A DNA stretch of 64,000 bases from Sulfitobacter indolifex (GTDB lineage: Bacteria; Pseudomonadota; Alphaproteobacteria; Rhodobacterales; Rhodobacteraceae): positions 2,170,001 through 2,234,000 of the forward strand of contig NZ_CP084951.1 in the NCBI RefSeq assembly GCF_022788655.1. Reading direction: 5' to 3'. The notes under the pieces were generated by a model. The model saw only the letters and a program-made list of their open reading frames with translations, was not told the origin of the DNA and did not search any database. The number at the start of each line of letters is the position of its first letter. The stretch's first letter is position 1. Below, piece after piece: positions 16,779-25,911 of the stretch. A program made the position numbers and the translations under genes.

Positions 16779-17725
16779 TGCCATTGGACCCGGCCCCGCT
16801 TTTCACCGATATCGCCCCCGGACCAGAGGGGGGCCAAGCCCATTGGGTAGAGACATCGGATGGCAAGCGGATCAGGCTGGGTCATTGGCCACTGGCAGGC
16901 GCGCGGGGCACGGTATTGCTGTTCCCCGGGCGCACCGAATACATTGAAAAATACGGGTTTTGTGCCGCCGAACTTGCGCGGCGCGGGCTTGCCACCATGG
17001 CGATTGACTGGCGCGGCCAAGGCCTGTCCGACCGGATGCTCCCAGATGCGCGCATCGGTCATGTAGATGCCTTTAGTGACTATCAAAAAGACGTGGCCGC
17101 CATGCTGCGCGCGGCACGCAGTCTTAACATGCCGCGCCCCTACTTTTTGCTCGCGCATTCCATGGGCGGCTGTATCGGCCTGCGCGCTGTGATGGAGGGG
17201 CTGCCTGTGCAGGCCGTCGCTTTCACTGGCCCGATGTGGGGCATCTATGTCGCGCCGCGACTGCGCACTTTGGCGTGGTCTTTGGCGCAGCTTATGCCGC
17301 GAGTCGGTCACGGCCACCGCCTGCCCCCGGGCACCAGGATCGAAGCCTACCCGGCAATCGCCCCTTTCGAAGATAATCTACTGACCACCGATCCGCAGAT
17401 GTACGAGATGATGCGCAATCAACTGGCCGCGCACCCTGAGCTCAGCCTCGGCGGACCTAGTTTTGTCTGGTTGCGAGAGGCGCTGACCGAAACAAAGCAT
17501 CTCGCCGGTCGCGCGGCACCGAACATCCCATGCGTTACTTACCTGGGCAGCAATGAACGCATCGTCGCCACAAACCGGGTCCACGCGCGGATGGCGCAGT
17601 GGAAAGGTGGCCGATTGGAGATCGTTGAGGGCGGTGAGCATGAAGTGCTGCTAGAGACCCCAGAGCTGCGCAAACCCATCTTTGATGGGCTGGAGAAGCT
17701 CTACCTCGGCAATATATCTGGCTAA
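16778..17725 (+). CDS. Alpha/beta hydrolase, lysophospholipase-like (PldB type)
   Basis: 315 residues. Nucleophile elbow AHSMGG with Ser128; the oxyanion-side block LFPGRTEYIEKYG near residue 50 and the DWRGQGLS block near residue 77 are typical of PldB/monoacylglycerol-lipase-like enzymes. The acid/histidine part of the triad probably lies near VEGGEHEVL (His about 288). It is coupled to the SCP2 gene upstream. It likely acts on a lysophospholipid or acylglycerol; the real substrate is not evident. No signal peptide, so cytoplasmic or membrane-associated. Confidence 0.87.
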   Translation: MPLDPAPLFTDIAPGPEGGQAHWVETSDGKRIRLGHWPLAGARGTVLLFPGRTEYIEKYGFCAAELARRGLATMAIDWRGQGLSDRMLPDARIGHVDAFSDYQKDVAAMLRAARSLNMPRPYFLLAHSMGGCIGLRAVMEGLPVQAVAFTGPMWGIYVAPRLRTLAWSLAQLMPRVGHGHRLPPGTRIEAYPAIAPFEDNLLTTDPQMYEMMRNQLAAHPELSLGGPSFVWLREALTETKHLAGRAAPNIPCVTYLGSNERIVATNRVHARMAQWKGGRLEIVEGGEHEVLLETPELRKPIFDGLEKLYLGNISG

Positions 17726-17787
17726 CACACACTGCGCCCCGCGTCATTTTCCTGTGCAATCGGCCCGCGCCGCCTAGATTGCTTTGA

Positions 17788-18792
17788 ATGACACGCGAAC
17801 CCGTCCTCACCTTCACCGAAAACGGCATCTACTGCGCTGCCGGGGATTTCTATATCGACCCTTGGCGCCCTGTTGATCGGGCGTTGATTACCCATGGCCA
17901 CGCGGACCATGCGCGCGACGGGATGGGCCGCTATTTGGCCACCCATGCCGCCCTGCCCGTCATGCGCCACCGCTTGGGCGAGATCACGGCCGAGGGCATC
18001 GCTTACGGCGAGCAGCGGATTATCGGCGGGGCGACGGTATCTTTTCACCCCGCAGGCCATGTGCCGGGCAGTGCGCAGATCAGGGTAGAGGTGGCCGGCG
18101 AGGTGTGGGTGGCATCGGGCGACTACAAGGTCATCAACGACGGCATGTCCGAACCCTTTGAGCCGGTCAAATGCCATCATTTTATTACCGAAAGTACCTT
18201 TGGCCTGCCGGTCTTTCGCTGGGCAGCGCAGGCGGATGTGGCGGCTGACCTCAACACTTGGTGGGCTGCCTGTGCGGCGGCAGGAAAGACAGCGTTTTTA
18301 GGTGCCTATTCGTTAGGCAAGGCGCAGCGCCTGCTGTCAATGCTGGACCCGGATGTCGGGCCCATTTTGACGCATACAGCGGTCGAAAACACCAACGCCG
18401 TGCTGCGAAGGCAAGGCATTACTTTGCCCGACACCACCCTCGTCACGCCCGAGCTTGCGCCCAAAGAGCACCCCGGTGCGCTGGTACTGGCCCCGCCGTC
18501 GGCGCTCGGGAGTCAATGGGCGCGGCGGTTTGGGGCGCAGGAAAGCGCATTTGCATCCGGATGGATGGCCCTGCGCGGGGTCCGCAGGCGGCGCGCAGGC
18601 GACCGGGGGTTTGTGATCTCTGACCATGCCGACTGGCCCGGGCTGCTCTGGGCGATCCGCGAGACAGAGGCAGAAAACATATATGTGACACATGGTTACA
18701 CGGATATCTTCGCGCGATACCTTAACGACCAAGGCTGGAATGCCCAAGTGGTGCCGACCCAGTTTGACAGCGACGGAGGCGATAGCGAATGA
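17788..18792 (+). CDS. Ligase-associated DNA exonuclease (metallo-beta-lactamase fold)
   Basis: 334 residues. The metal site HGHADH (residues 36-41, HxHxDH) and the beta-CASP-like layout identify the family of mRNA-3'-end-processing-like exonucleases that travel with ATP-dependent DNA ligases. The next gene is that ligase and overlaps by four bases (ATGA), so this is the known two-gene part of a DNA repair module. The usual further partners (an Lhr-type helicase and a phosphoesterase) are not adjacent. Likely role is trimming DNA ends before ligation; this is family-level inference. Confidence 0.93.
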   Translation: MTREPVLTFTENGIYCAAGDFYIDPWRPVDRALITHGHADHARDGMGRYLATHAALPVMRHRLGEITAEGIAYGEQRIIGGATVSFHPAGHVPGSAQIRVEVAGEVWVASGDYKVINDGMSEPFEPVKCHHFITESTFGLPVFRWAAQADVAADLNTWWAACAAAGKTAFLGAYSLGKAQRLLSMLDPDVGPILTHTAVENTNAVLRRQGITLPDTTLVTPELAPKEHPGALVLAPPSALGSQWARRFGAQESAFASGWMALRGVRRRRAGDRGFVISDHADWPGLLWAIRETEAENIYVTHGYTDIFARYLNDQGWNAQVVPTQFDSDGGDSE

Positions 18793-20387
18793 AGGATTTC
18801 GCCGCCCTCTTTAACGCCGTGGACCAGACCACCAAAACCACCGTCAAGGTCGCAGCCTTGGCCGAATATTTCACCACCGCCGCAGAGGATGACCGGCTCT
18901 GGACTGTGGCGCTGTTTTCTGGGCGCCGTCCGAAACGGGCGGTGACGACAACTCGGCTGCGTGAATGGGCGTCTGAGGCTTCGGGTGTGCCGCTTTGGCT
19001 ATTTGAAGACAGCTATGCCATTGTCGGTGATCTGGCTGAGACCATTGCACTGGTCCTGCCGCCCGTGGACAGCGACGACACCGGCACGCTGACCTCATGG
19101 ATCAACGCCCTGCGCGAATTGAAGGATGAGGACGACGCCGCGCGCAAAGCCTTCGTTCTTTCGGCGTGGCAACAGCTTGGCGGCACTGAGCGGTTCCTGT
19201 TCAACAAACTCATCACCGGCAGCTTTCGCATTGGCATCAGCCAGAAGCTGATGACCCGCGCATTGTCACGCGCCACGGGCAAGCCAGAGCCAGAGATGGC
19301 GCATCGCTTGATGGGCAACTGGCACCCCGATGACGTAACGTGGCACAGCCTGATCGAGGCTGAGGATGCCAGCGCCGACGCCTCGCGCCCCTACCCCTTT
19401 TACCTCGCCTATGCTTTGGAGGACGGACCAGAGGCGCTTGGCGATCCGACCGATTGGCGCGCCGAGTGGAAATGGGATGGCATCCGGGGCCAATTGATCC
19501 TGCGCGACGGCGATTACTTTGTATGGTCGCGCGGCGAAGAACTGATGACCGACCGCTTTCCCGAACTGGCCCGCGCCGCCGATCATATGCCGCCCGGCAC
19601 GGTGCTGGACGGCGAGCTGCTGGTTTGGCAGCCGGGGGCCGAGTTTCCTTCGTCCTTCAACGCCTTACAATCTCGCATTGGCCGCAAGACCGTGCCGAAA
19701 AAACTGCTGAAAGAAGCGCCGGTCATCTTACACGCCTATGATCTGCTGGAATGGCAGGGCGAAGACATCCGCGCGCGCCCCTTTGCCGAACGCCGGGCGC
19801 TTTTGGAACAGGCCAGCGCCGATCTGCCCGAAGACGCACCGATCCGCCTGTCCCCGCAGCACCAGTTTAGCGATTGGTCTGCCCTTGCCGATCTGCGCGA
19901 CACAGCGCGCGAGGCGCAGGCCGAAGGGCTAATGCTCAAACGCGCCGACAGCCCGTATCTCTCGGGCCGCAAGAAGGGCGATTGGTGGAAATGGAAGCTT
20001 GACCCGCTGACCATTGATGCGGTGATGATCTATGCGCAATCCGGCTCAGGCCGCCGTGCGAACCTGTTTACTGATTTCACGTTCGCGGTCTGGAATGGCA
20101 ATGATCTGGTGCCGTTCACCAAGGCGTATTCTGGCCTGACGGATGCCGAGTTCCGCTCCATCACCGCATGGGTGCGCAAGAACACGCTACAACGCTTTGG
20201 CCCCGTGCGGCAGGTCACGCCGCATCATGTGTTTGAAATCGCCTTCGAAGGTATTCAGCCCAGTCCACGTCACAAGTCCGGCGTTGCCCTGCGCTTTCCG
20301 CGCATGTTGCGCTGGCGTAAAGACAAGCCGCTGCAAGAGGCGAACACCCTCGATGATCTGAAAGAGATGCTGCGGATTTACGGGTAG
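18789..20387 (+). CDS. ATP-dependent DNA ligase
   Basis: 532 residues. Residues 1-200 form the DNA-binding domain, then the adenylation domain with the nucleotidyl-transfer lysine K228 in KWDGIRGQ, motif III-V blocks (DGELLVW, EGLMLKR, GDWWKWK) and an OB fold at the C-terminus. Its size fits the ligase B/C-type bacterial ATP ligases that pair with the MBL exonuclease. This is an accessory enzyme; the replicative NAD-dependent LigA should be elsewhere. The ATG overlaps the exonuclease TGA. Some annotations call the family cisplatin resistance or DNA ligase-associated. Confidence 0.95.
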   Translation: MKDFAALFNAVDQTTKTTVKVAALAEYFTTAAEDDRLWTVALFSGRRPKRAVTTTRLREWASEASGVPLWLFEDSYAIVGDLAETIALVLPPVDSDDTGTLTSWINALRELKDEDDAARKAFVLSAWQQLGGTERFLFNKLITGSFRIGISQKLMTRALSRATGKPEPEMAHRLMGNWHPDDVTWHSLIEAEDASADASRPYPFYLAYALEDGPEALGDPTDWRAEWKWDGIRGQLILRDGDYFVWSRGEELMTDRFPELARAADHMPPGTVLDGELLVWQPGAEFPSSFNALQSRIGRKTVPKKLLKEAPVILHAYDLLEWQGEDIRARPFAERRALLEQASADLPEDAPIRLSPQHQFSDWSALADLRDTAREAQAEGLMLKRADSPYLSGRKKGDWWKWKLDPLTIDAVMIYAQSGSGRRANLFTDFTFAVWNGNDLVPFTKAYSGLTDAEFRSITAWVRKNTLQRFGPVRQVTPHHVFEIAFEGIQPSPRHKSGVALRFPRMLRWRKDKPLQEANTLDDLKEMLRIYG

Positions 20388-20443
20388 GTTGTCCCGGCCC
20401 GCCCGGAGGCATAGATGTGACGAAACGCAAAAGAGGTACACCG

Positions 20444-22261
20444 ATGTTTCAGCTTCCCTTCCCGCTTTACGATGCCAACGCCAGCGCCGGGGGCAAAGAC
20501 CTCGGTAATCTGCCGGAATGGGATTTGAGCGACCTTTACACCAGTGAGGACGCCGCGGAGCTTAAACGCGATCTGGACTGGCTGGAGGAAGCCTGCGCGA
20601 GCTTTGCCGCTGATTATGAAGGCAAACTGGCCGAATTGGATGCCAAGGGACTGCTCGACTGTGTGCTGCGCAATGAGAAAATCAATCAGGTCGCGGGGCG
20701 CATCATGTCCTACGCTGGCCTGCGGTATTACCAGCAGACGACGGACTCTGGCAGGGCCAAGTTCATGTCTGACATGCAAGAAAAGATCACTGATTATACG
20801 ACGCCGCTGGTCTTCTTCACGCTGGAATTAAACAAGCTGCCCGACGATCATCTGGCTGATCTGCTGAACCAAGACCCCGATTTGGCACGCTACAAGCCGG
20901 TCTTTGACCGCATCCGCGCAATGAAACCTTATCAACTGTCCGACGAGATGGAGAAATTCCTGCACGATCTGGGCGTGGTTGGTGACGCATGGGAGCGGAT
21001 GTTCGACGAAACCATTGCCGGGCTCGAGTTTGAGGTCGATGGTGAGACGTTGACCATCGAAGGCACGTTGAACCTGCTGACCGACCCCGACCGCGCCAAA
21101 CGCGAGGCTGGTGCTCGTGAACTGGCCGAGGTGCTGGGCGCAAACATCCGCACCTTTGCCCGCGTTCACAACACGCAGGTCAAAGAGAAAGAGGTCATGG
21201 ACCGCTGGCGCGGGATGGAGACACCGCAGACCGGGCGGCACCTGAGCAACCATGTGGAGCCGGAGGTTGTCGAAGCGCTGCGCAATGCAGTGGTGAATGC
21301 TTATCCAAAGCTTAGCCACCGCTACTATGAGTTAAAGCGCAAGTGGCTGGGCCTCGACGTGATGCAGGTGTGGGACCGCAACGCGCCGCTGCCGATGGAA
21401 GACCCCAAAGTGGTGAACTGGGCACAAGCCGAAGAAACCGTGATGGAGGCCTATACCGCCTTTGACCCGCGCATGGGTGAACTGGCGAAACCGTTCTTCA
21501 CTGACGGCTGGATCGATGCCGGCGTGAAACCCGGCAAAGCGCCCGGCGCTTTTGCACACCCGACGGTCACCAACGTGCACCCCTATGTGATGCTGAACTA
21601 CTTGGGCAAACCGCGCGACGTGATGACACTGGCCCATGAGCTGGGCCACGGCGTGCATCAGGTGCTGGCCGCCGACCAGGGCGAAATGCTGTCATCGACC
21701 CCGCTGACCTTGGCTGAAACGGCATCTGTCTTCGGCGAGATGCTCACCTTCCGCAAGATGCTCGACAAGGCCAAAACCCAAGCCGAACGCAAAGTGCTGC
21801 TGGCGGGCAAAGTCGAAGACATGATCAACACAGTCGTGCGCCAGATCGCCTTTTATGACTTCGAATGCAAACTGCACGAAGCACGGCGCGGGGGCGAGCT
21901 GACACCAGATGATATCAACGCATTGTGGATGTCGGTGCAGGCAGAAAGCCTTGGACCTGCGTTTGAGTATATGGACGGCTATGAGACCTTCTGGGCCTAT
22001 ATCCCACACTTCGTGCACTCCCCCTTCTATGTCTATGCCTATGCCTTTGGCGACGGCCTGGTGAACGCGCTTTATGCGGTCTATGCCGCAGGCGAAGAAG
22101 GCTTTGAAGACAAGTACTTCGACATGTTGAAAGCGGGCGGATCAAAGCATCACAGAGAGCTTTTGGCGCCCTTCGGCCTTGATGCCTCTGACCCTGCATT
22201 CTGGGACAAAGGTCTTTCAATGATCTCGGATATGATCGATGAGCTTGAGGCGATGGAATAA
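20444..22261 (+). CDS. M3-family oligoendopeptidase (PepF-like)
   Basis: 605-residue cytoplasmic zinc peptidase of the thimet-oligopeptidase class. The zinc motif HELGHGVHQ starts at His398, with the third ligand in the ETASVFGEM block about 25 residues later. The start ATG 20444 has AAGAGG at a good distance; the in-frame ATG-like start at 20417 has none. Role: cleavage of short peptides, peptide recycling. It stands alone, 57 bp after the ligase gene, and converges on the DksA-type gene. Confidence 0.94.
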   Translation: MFQLPFPLYDANASAGGKDLGNLPEWDLSDLYTSEDAAELKRDLDWLEEACASFAADYEGKLAELDAKGLLDCVLRNEKINQVAGRIMSYAGLRYYQQTTDSGRAKFMSDMQEKITDYTTPLVFFTLELNKLPDDHLADLLNQDPDLARYKPVFDRIRAMKPYQLSDEMEKFLHDLGVVGDAWERMFDETIAGLEFEVDGETLTIEGTLNLLTDPDRAKREAGARELAEVLGANIRTFARVHNTQVKEKEVMDRWRGMETPQTGRHLSNHVEPEVVEALRNAVVNAYPKLSHRYYELKRKWLGLDVMQVWDRNAPLPMEDPKVVNWAQAEETVMEAYTAFDPRMGELAKPFFTDGWIDAGVKPGKAPGAFAHPTVTNVHPYVMLNYLGKPRDVMTLAHELGHGVHQVLAADQGEMLSSTPLTLAETASVFGEMLTFRKMLDKAKTQAERKVLLAGKVEDMINTVVRQIAFYDFECKLHEARRGGELTPDDINALWMSVQAESLGPAFEYMDGYETFWAYIPHFVHSPFYVYAYAFGDGLVNALYAVYAAGEEGFEDKYFDMLKAGGSKHHRELLAPFGLDASDPAFWDKGLSMISDMIDELEAME

Positions 22262-22332
22262 CGCCACGCCCACAAATTGGTGAGGGTCACAGGCTGGCCC
22301 TCACCGCACTCCAGCGGCCAAAGCAGCTGCGC

Positions 22333-22602
22333 CTATTTTAGTTGGCTGTCTTTCGATCCACGCCGATTGATCCCGCCGCGCATCTGCTTTTGGTCGTCAC
22401 GTTCCCGCACGCAGTCAATACACAGCTTTACCCCCGGCAATGCGATGCGCCGCGCTTCGGGGATCGGCTCTTCGCATTCGGCACAATGGGTCAGACTTTC
22501 GCCCACCTGCGCACGGCGGGCCTTCATCCGTGCCAGTTCGTCCGAGATTGACGCTTCAATTTGCTCGCTTACAGCGCCGTCGCGCGCCCATCCACCTGCC
22601 AT
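22333..22602 (-). CDS. DksA/TraR-type C4 zinc-finger protein
   Basis: 89 residues. The zinc finger is CAEC-x17-CIDC in the C-terminal half, as in TraR and short DksA relatives, preceded by a coiled-coil-prone helix (SEQIEASISDELARMKARR). Such proteins enter the RNA polymerase secondary channel. It lacks the long coiled coil of DksA proper, so TraR-like or YbiI-like is the better description. It is an isolated gene between two convergent/divergent metabolic genes. Action on transcription is inferred from the family. Confidence 0.85.
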   Translation of the reverse strand: MAGGWARDGAVSEQIEASISDELARMKARRAQVGESLTHCAECEEPIPEARRIALPGVKLCIDCVRERDDQKQMRGGINRRGSKDSQLK

Positions 22603-22730
22603 GTTACGCCCTCCAGTTAGGGAATTACTGCTTGATCTTGATTGATATGGTTCCCGCGCCCCTCACGTCACGCTTTATTCGCGTTGGGCGGGAGACTACG
22701 CTTCGCTCAATTTATCAGATGGGACGGGAC

Positions 22731-23906
22731 ATGCGCATTATCAAGATCATCCTCGCCGGGCTGCTGGCGGTCGTTTTGCTGGCGGTCATCGGCTTTTTTG
22801 CCTTTGCCCCAGCCTTTGTCGAAAAGTCCCGCAATGCGGTGGCTGTGCATGATCCCTACCCCGTGTCTGATGCCGCCCGCGCCCTGCATGACCAGCTGAT
22901 CGTCGGCGATTGGCACGCCGACCCCTTGTTGTGGAACCGCGATCTCAGCCAGCGGGGGGATTATGGTCAGGTCGATGTGCCCCGGCTGATCGAGGGCGGC
23001 GTGGCGCTGCAAGTCTTCACCGCTGTTACAAAATCTCCCGCCGGGCAGAATTACGACAACAACTCGGCCGACGCCTTCGACAACATCACCGCATTGGCGG
23101 TCGGGCAGCTTTGGCCGTTCCGTACGTGGAACAGCCTGCTCGAGCGCGCGCTTTATCAGGCGGAGCGTTTGCATAAGGTCGAAGCGGCCCTGCCCGACAC
23201 ATTCCGGATCATTCGCACCCGCGCCGATCTCGACGCTTTGCTGACGGACCGCGAAGCTGGCAGTGCAGTTGTCGGCGGCATACTGGGCATCGAAGGCGCC
23301 CACCCGCTGGAGGGGAAGCTTGCAAACCTCGACCTGATTGAAGCCGCCGGGCACCGTGTCATCGGGCTGCATCACTTTTTTGACAATGAGCTTGGCGGAT
23401 CGCTTCACGGGCAAGGCAATCACGGACTAAGCGACTTTGGCCGCGCCGTGGTGGCCGAGGTGGCCAAACGCGGCTTGGTCCTTGATCTTGCCCATTCCAG
23501 CCCGCAAGTCGCCCAAGATGTGCTTGAAATGACGGACATACCCCTCGTTGTGAGCCACACTGGCGTCCGCGCGCATTGCGATGTCAAACGCAACTTTCCC
23601 GATGCGTTGATGCAAGAGATCGCCGCCACGGGCGGTGTGATTGGCATGGGCTATTGGGATGAGGTCGCTTGTGGCGATATTCGGCCAGCCGGGATCGCCA
23701 AGATGATTGTCAAAGCGGTTGAGGTGGTCGGGATCGATCATGTCTCGCTTGGCTCTGACTTCGACGGGTCGGTTGCCACTGCGTTTGACACCTCAGAGAT
23801 GCCCGCGCTGACACAGACACTGATGGACGCCGGCTTGACCGAAACTCAAATCCGCAAGGTCATGGGGGGAAACATGCTGCGCGTGCTGCGGGCCCGATTG
23901 AAATGA
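22731..23906 (+). CDS. Membrane-anchored dipeptidase (peptidase M19)
   Basis: 391 residues from ATG 22731, preceded by GGGACGGGA; upstream in-frame starts lack a ribosome binding site. An N-terminal membrane anchor (residues 2-30) puts the enzyme on the periplasmic side. The renal-dipeptidase zinc ligands are visible: HAD at 62-64, Glu in GIEGAHPLEG, His in LDLAHSS and in VSHTGVR, and the LGSDFDG block near residue 340. Family members hydrolyse dipeptides, some D-containing. No neighbour hints at a specific substrate. Confidence 0.93.
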   Translation: MRIIKIILAGLLAVVLLAVIGFFAFAPAFVEKSRNAVAVHDPYPVSDAARALHDQLIVGDWHADPLLWNRDLSQRGDYGQVDVPRLIEGGVALQVFTAVTKSPAGQNYDNNSADAFDNITALAVGQLWPFRTWNSLLERALYQAERLHKVEAALPDTFRIIRTRADLDALLTDREAGSAVVGGILGIEGAHPLEGKLANLDLIEAAGHRVIGLHHFFDNELGGSLHGQGNHGLSDFGRAVVAEVAKRGLVLDLAHSSPQVAQDVLEMTDIPLVVSHTGVRAHCDVKRNFPDALMQEIAATGGVIGMGYWDEVACGDIRPAGIAKMIVKAVEVVGIDHVSLGSDFDGSVATAFDTSEMPALTQTLMDAGLTETQIRKVMGGNMLRVLRARLK

Positions 23907-23914
23907 TCTGCTAT

Positions 23915-23938
23915 AAAAAACACCCCCAAAAGGGGGTG
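23915..23938 (-). terminator. Terminator of the 128-residue protein gene
   Basis: CACCCCC (23921-23927) pairs with GGGGGTG (23932-23938) around AAAA; read on the minus strand it is followed by TTTTTT (23920-23915). It may also serve the dipeptidase gene on the other strand, with a poor T-run. Confidence 0.85.
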
Positions 23939-23963
23939 CAGTTGTTGGGAATTGGGCCGTAAA

Positions 23964-24350
23964 TTACGCAGCGCGCAGGGTGGTATCTCCCTTATTCAGC
24001 CGGTCAAACATGACGGATATGCTGACAGCTCTCTGCACGAGCCGTTCGCGAAATTCTTGACGTTGGCCGATGCCGCGCGAAGGCACGCTGGTGAGCAAGC
24101 AAACGGTGCGCGGTGGCGCTGAAGGATGGGACGAATAGGTTACTTCAACCATCGCCTCGACCTTGCCGAAGTCACGGTCGTAACGGACACTCAGGAAGCG
24201 TGCTTCGATTACCTTATAGGCCAAAGTATGCGCATCGAGCGGGCTTGAGACGAGAACGGGATCATAGGTGCGTCGGCGCCGGATAATGTCCCCTGCGGTG
24301 AGGGTGGCGATTTTTGCAGATGATTTTTGGGCGATAGGGCTGATAAACAT
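23964..24350 (-). CDS. Unknown 128-residue protein
   Basis: ATG 24350 is chosen because AGGATCAC precedes it; the open frame extends to 24497 but without a ribosome binding site. The protein is soluble, basic at residues 24-28 (RRRR), and has a conserved-looking strand pattern in the middle (EARFLSVRYDRDFGKVEAMVEV in parts). It resembles no family I know. A copy of the CTGTATACATGTT sequence lies 104 bp upstream, identical to one in the promoter of the neighbouring GntR regulator and phosphatase, so the gene is probably part of the same small regulon. A strong terminator closes it. Confidence 0.7.
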   Translation of the reverse strand: MFISPIAQKSSAKIATLTAGDIIRRRRTYDPVLVSSPLDAHTLAYKVIEARFLSVRYDRDFGKVEAMVEVTYSSHPSAPPRTVCLLTSVPSRGIGQRQEFRERLVQRAVSISVMFDRLNKGDTTLRAA

Positions 24351-24453
24351 GTGTGATCCTCTTCTCTCGTCGTCCGTTTTTTCTCGTCGTCCGGTGTGAC
24401 TTCCCTTCTTCAGGGTGGTTGCTGTTCCTAGAAGGCGTCGCGGTCTACCCAAG

Positions 24454-24466
24454 CTGTATACATGTT
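24454..24466. promoter_or_regulatory. Candidate GntR operator, copy 1
   Basis: CTGTATACATGTT with the perfect 8-bp palindrome TGTATACA. The same 13 bases occur at 25167-25179. TGTATAC-type palindromes are typical operators of FCD-subfamily GntR regulators. It lies upstream of the 128-residue protein gene. Confidence 0.55.
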
Positions 24467-24568
24467 GTCGCGGCCAATTAAGGCAGGAATGTGGCAAGAA
24501 ATTGCAGACAATGGGGCATTCGTATAATTCGAGATATTTTTTTCACGGATTTTAACCGATTGCGCGCT

Positions 24569-25129
24569 TTACGAGACTTTATCTCTGTCTAGAAGCCAGT
24601 TTTCCTGCAGTTGATTTTCAATTGCCTCGTGAAAATGTTCACGCACCAATGCCACAGCGGTGGCTGCAGGCAGCCCTGCCCCCATCAGCAGCCATGCCGC
24701 AATAAGCCCACTGCGGCCCGCCCCATACTGACATGACAGAGCGACGGCCTCTCCCGCGTCCAGCGCTTGCTCAAACCGAGCACGATGTTCGGGCCACCTA
24801 CGCAGGAACGCCTCCCCCGGAACATTGAAATCTTCGATCGCCGCGAAATGTATCTCTAGGCCAACCTGCTGAGAAATATCAGAGATTAGTGAAAATGCAC
24901 CATTGGGAAGCTCTTCTTCTTCGGTGAGAACCAAAAACTGCCGGGCACCGACAGCGCGTAGTCCTTTCAGGGTTTCCGTCATCTGTTGCGGGTCAAGGTA
25001 GGGCGTACCGTCCACATGGGTCAGCAGCCCCGGAAAGCCCGTCATAGCCAGATACCCGCCACGTGGGGTCGGGATGACAGCGCGGATCGATGTGAACTCG
25101 GGATCGAAAGCAGGTGCATCAACAAGCAT
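24569..25129 (-). CDS. Tyrosine/dual-specificity phosphatase-like protein
   Basis: 186 residues from ATG 25129, preceded on its strand by GGATGATGTT; a TTG at 25141 would add four residues. The active-site loop is SCQYGAGRSG with Cys133 and Arg139 (C-x5-R), and Asp100 in EDFNVP is a good candidate general acid, as in cysteine-dependent phosphatases. The family can dephosphorylate proteins, or phosphoinositides or nucleotides. It is divergent from the GntR gene with an operator between them. No kinase is nearby, so its target is unknown. Confidence 0.85.
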   Translation of the reverse strand: MLVDAPAFDPEFTSIRAVIPTPRGGYLAMTGFPGLLTHVDGTPYLDPQQMTETLKGLRAVGARQFLVLTEEEELPNGAFSLISDISQQVGLEIHFAAIEDFNVPGEAFLRRWPEHRARFEQALDAGEAVALSCQYGAGRSGLIAAWLLMGAGLPAATAVALVREHFHEAIENQLQENWLLDRDKVS

Positions 25130-25166
25130 AACATCATCCAAATAAATTGAGTGTACGCATCAGTAC

Positions 25167-25179
25167 CTGTATACATGTT
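25167..25179. promoter_or_regulatory. Candidate GntR operator, copy 2
   Basis: Same CTGTATACATGTT as at 24454-24466, lying about 40 bp from both divergent start codons (phosphatase and GntR). Its position suits auto-repression of the regulator and control of the phosphatase. Confidence 0.6.
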
Positions 25180-25217
25180 AACGAGGCAAGCTGCGATTAG
25201 GACGAAGGATGGGAACA

Positions 25218-25850
25218 ATGCTACAGCAGGTTAAATCCAGCGACATGATTGCCGAAACGCTTCGCGCTGATATCTGTCTCAACCGAGATATCGAAGATGG
25301 TATGCTGCATGAGGTGGCTTTGGCGCAGCGTTTTGGGGTTTCTCGCACACCTGTCCGGCAGGCGCTTCAGCGGCTCGCCTATGAACGTATGATCGCTGTG
25401 AAGTCAGGTGTCGGCTCGGTCATCACCCCCTTGGACGGAAGCAAACGCGCCGACGATATTTGCGCTGCGGTCGCGATTATCGAGGCTGTGGCCAAATGTG
25501 CATCCGCCCACGCCGCGCCGCCATCTCAGTTCATGTCGGTAGTAGGAATTTTAGGGATAATGGACATCAGCCAGCTAGACCGCGCCGAAGACTTCTTTGA
25601 AACGCGCGCAGGGCTGTTAACGGCTTTGGCAGAAATGATCGAAAACCCAATCCTGAGCGACGCATTTCGAGCGGCCTACTGGCGCTTAATCAGATGGACG
25701 GTGCGCGATCATGCTGCCGCGTCCGGTCCGCAAATTGATCACCTTCGTGAGTTGCTTCAATCCGCCGCGCGGGCGATGAAGCACGGCACGTTGGCCGAAG
25801 GTTTCGCGCAGATTGCTACGATCGAAGGCAGGCTGTGTCAACCGAGCTAA
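25218..25850 (+). CDS. GntR-family regulator with a degenerate FCD domain
   Basis: 210 residues from ATG 25218, chosen because AAGGA (25205-25209) lies 8 bases upstream; the ATG at 25209 overlaps that site. The winged helix is clear (LHEVALAQRFGVSRTPVRQALQR). The C-terminal part is helical and of FCD size, but the usual FCD metal-binding histidines (the FH and EH motifs) are not visible, which suggests an altered or absent effector site. It is divergent from the phosphatase gene. A shared 13-bp palindrome-containing sequence marks its likely operator. A bidirectional terminator follows. Confidence 0.87.
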   Translation: MLQQVKSSDMIAETLRADICLNRDIEDGMLHEVALAQRFGVSRTPVRQALQRLAYERMIAVKSGVGSVITPLDGSKRADDICAAVAIIEAVAKCASAHAAPPSQFMSVVGILGIMDISQLDRAEDFFETRAGLLTALAEMIENPILSDAFRAAYWRLIRWTVRDHAAASGPQIDHLRELLQSAARAMKHGTLAEGFAQIATIEGRLCQPS

Positions 25851-25861
25851 GCTGCAACGCA

Positions 25862-25889
25862 AAAGCCCCGCTTGCTAAAACGGGGCTTT
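25862..25889. terminator. Bidirectional terminator between GntR and rpoH
   Basis: AAAGCCCCG (25862-25870) pairs with CGGGGCTTT (25881-25889). T-runs flank the stem on both strands (TTTC on plus, TTTT on minus), so it fits both convergent genes. Confidence 0.88.
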
Positions 25890-25911
25890 CATCATCAGAC
25901 AGGTAGATGGC

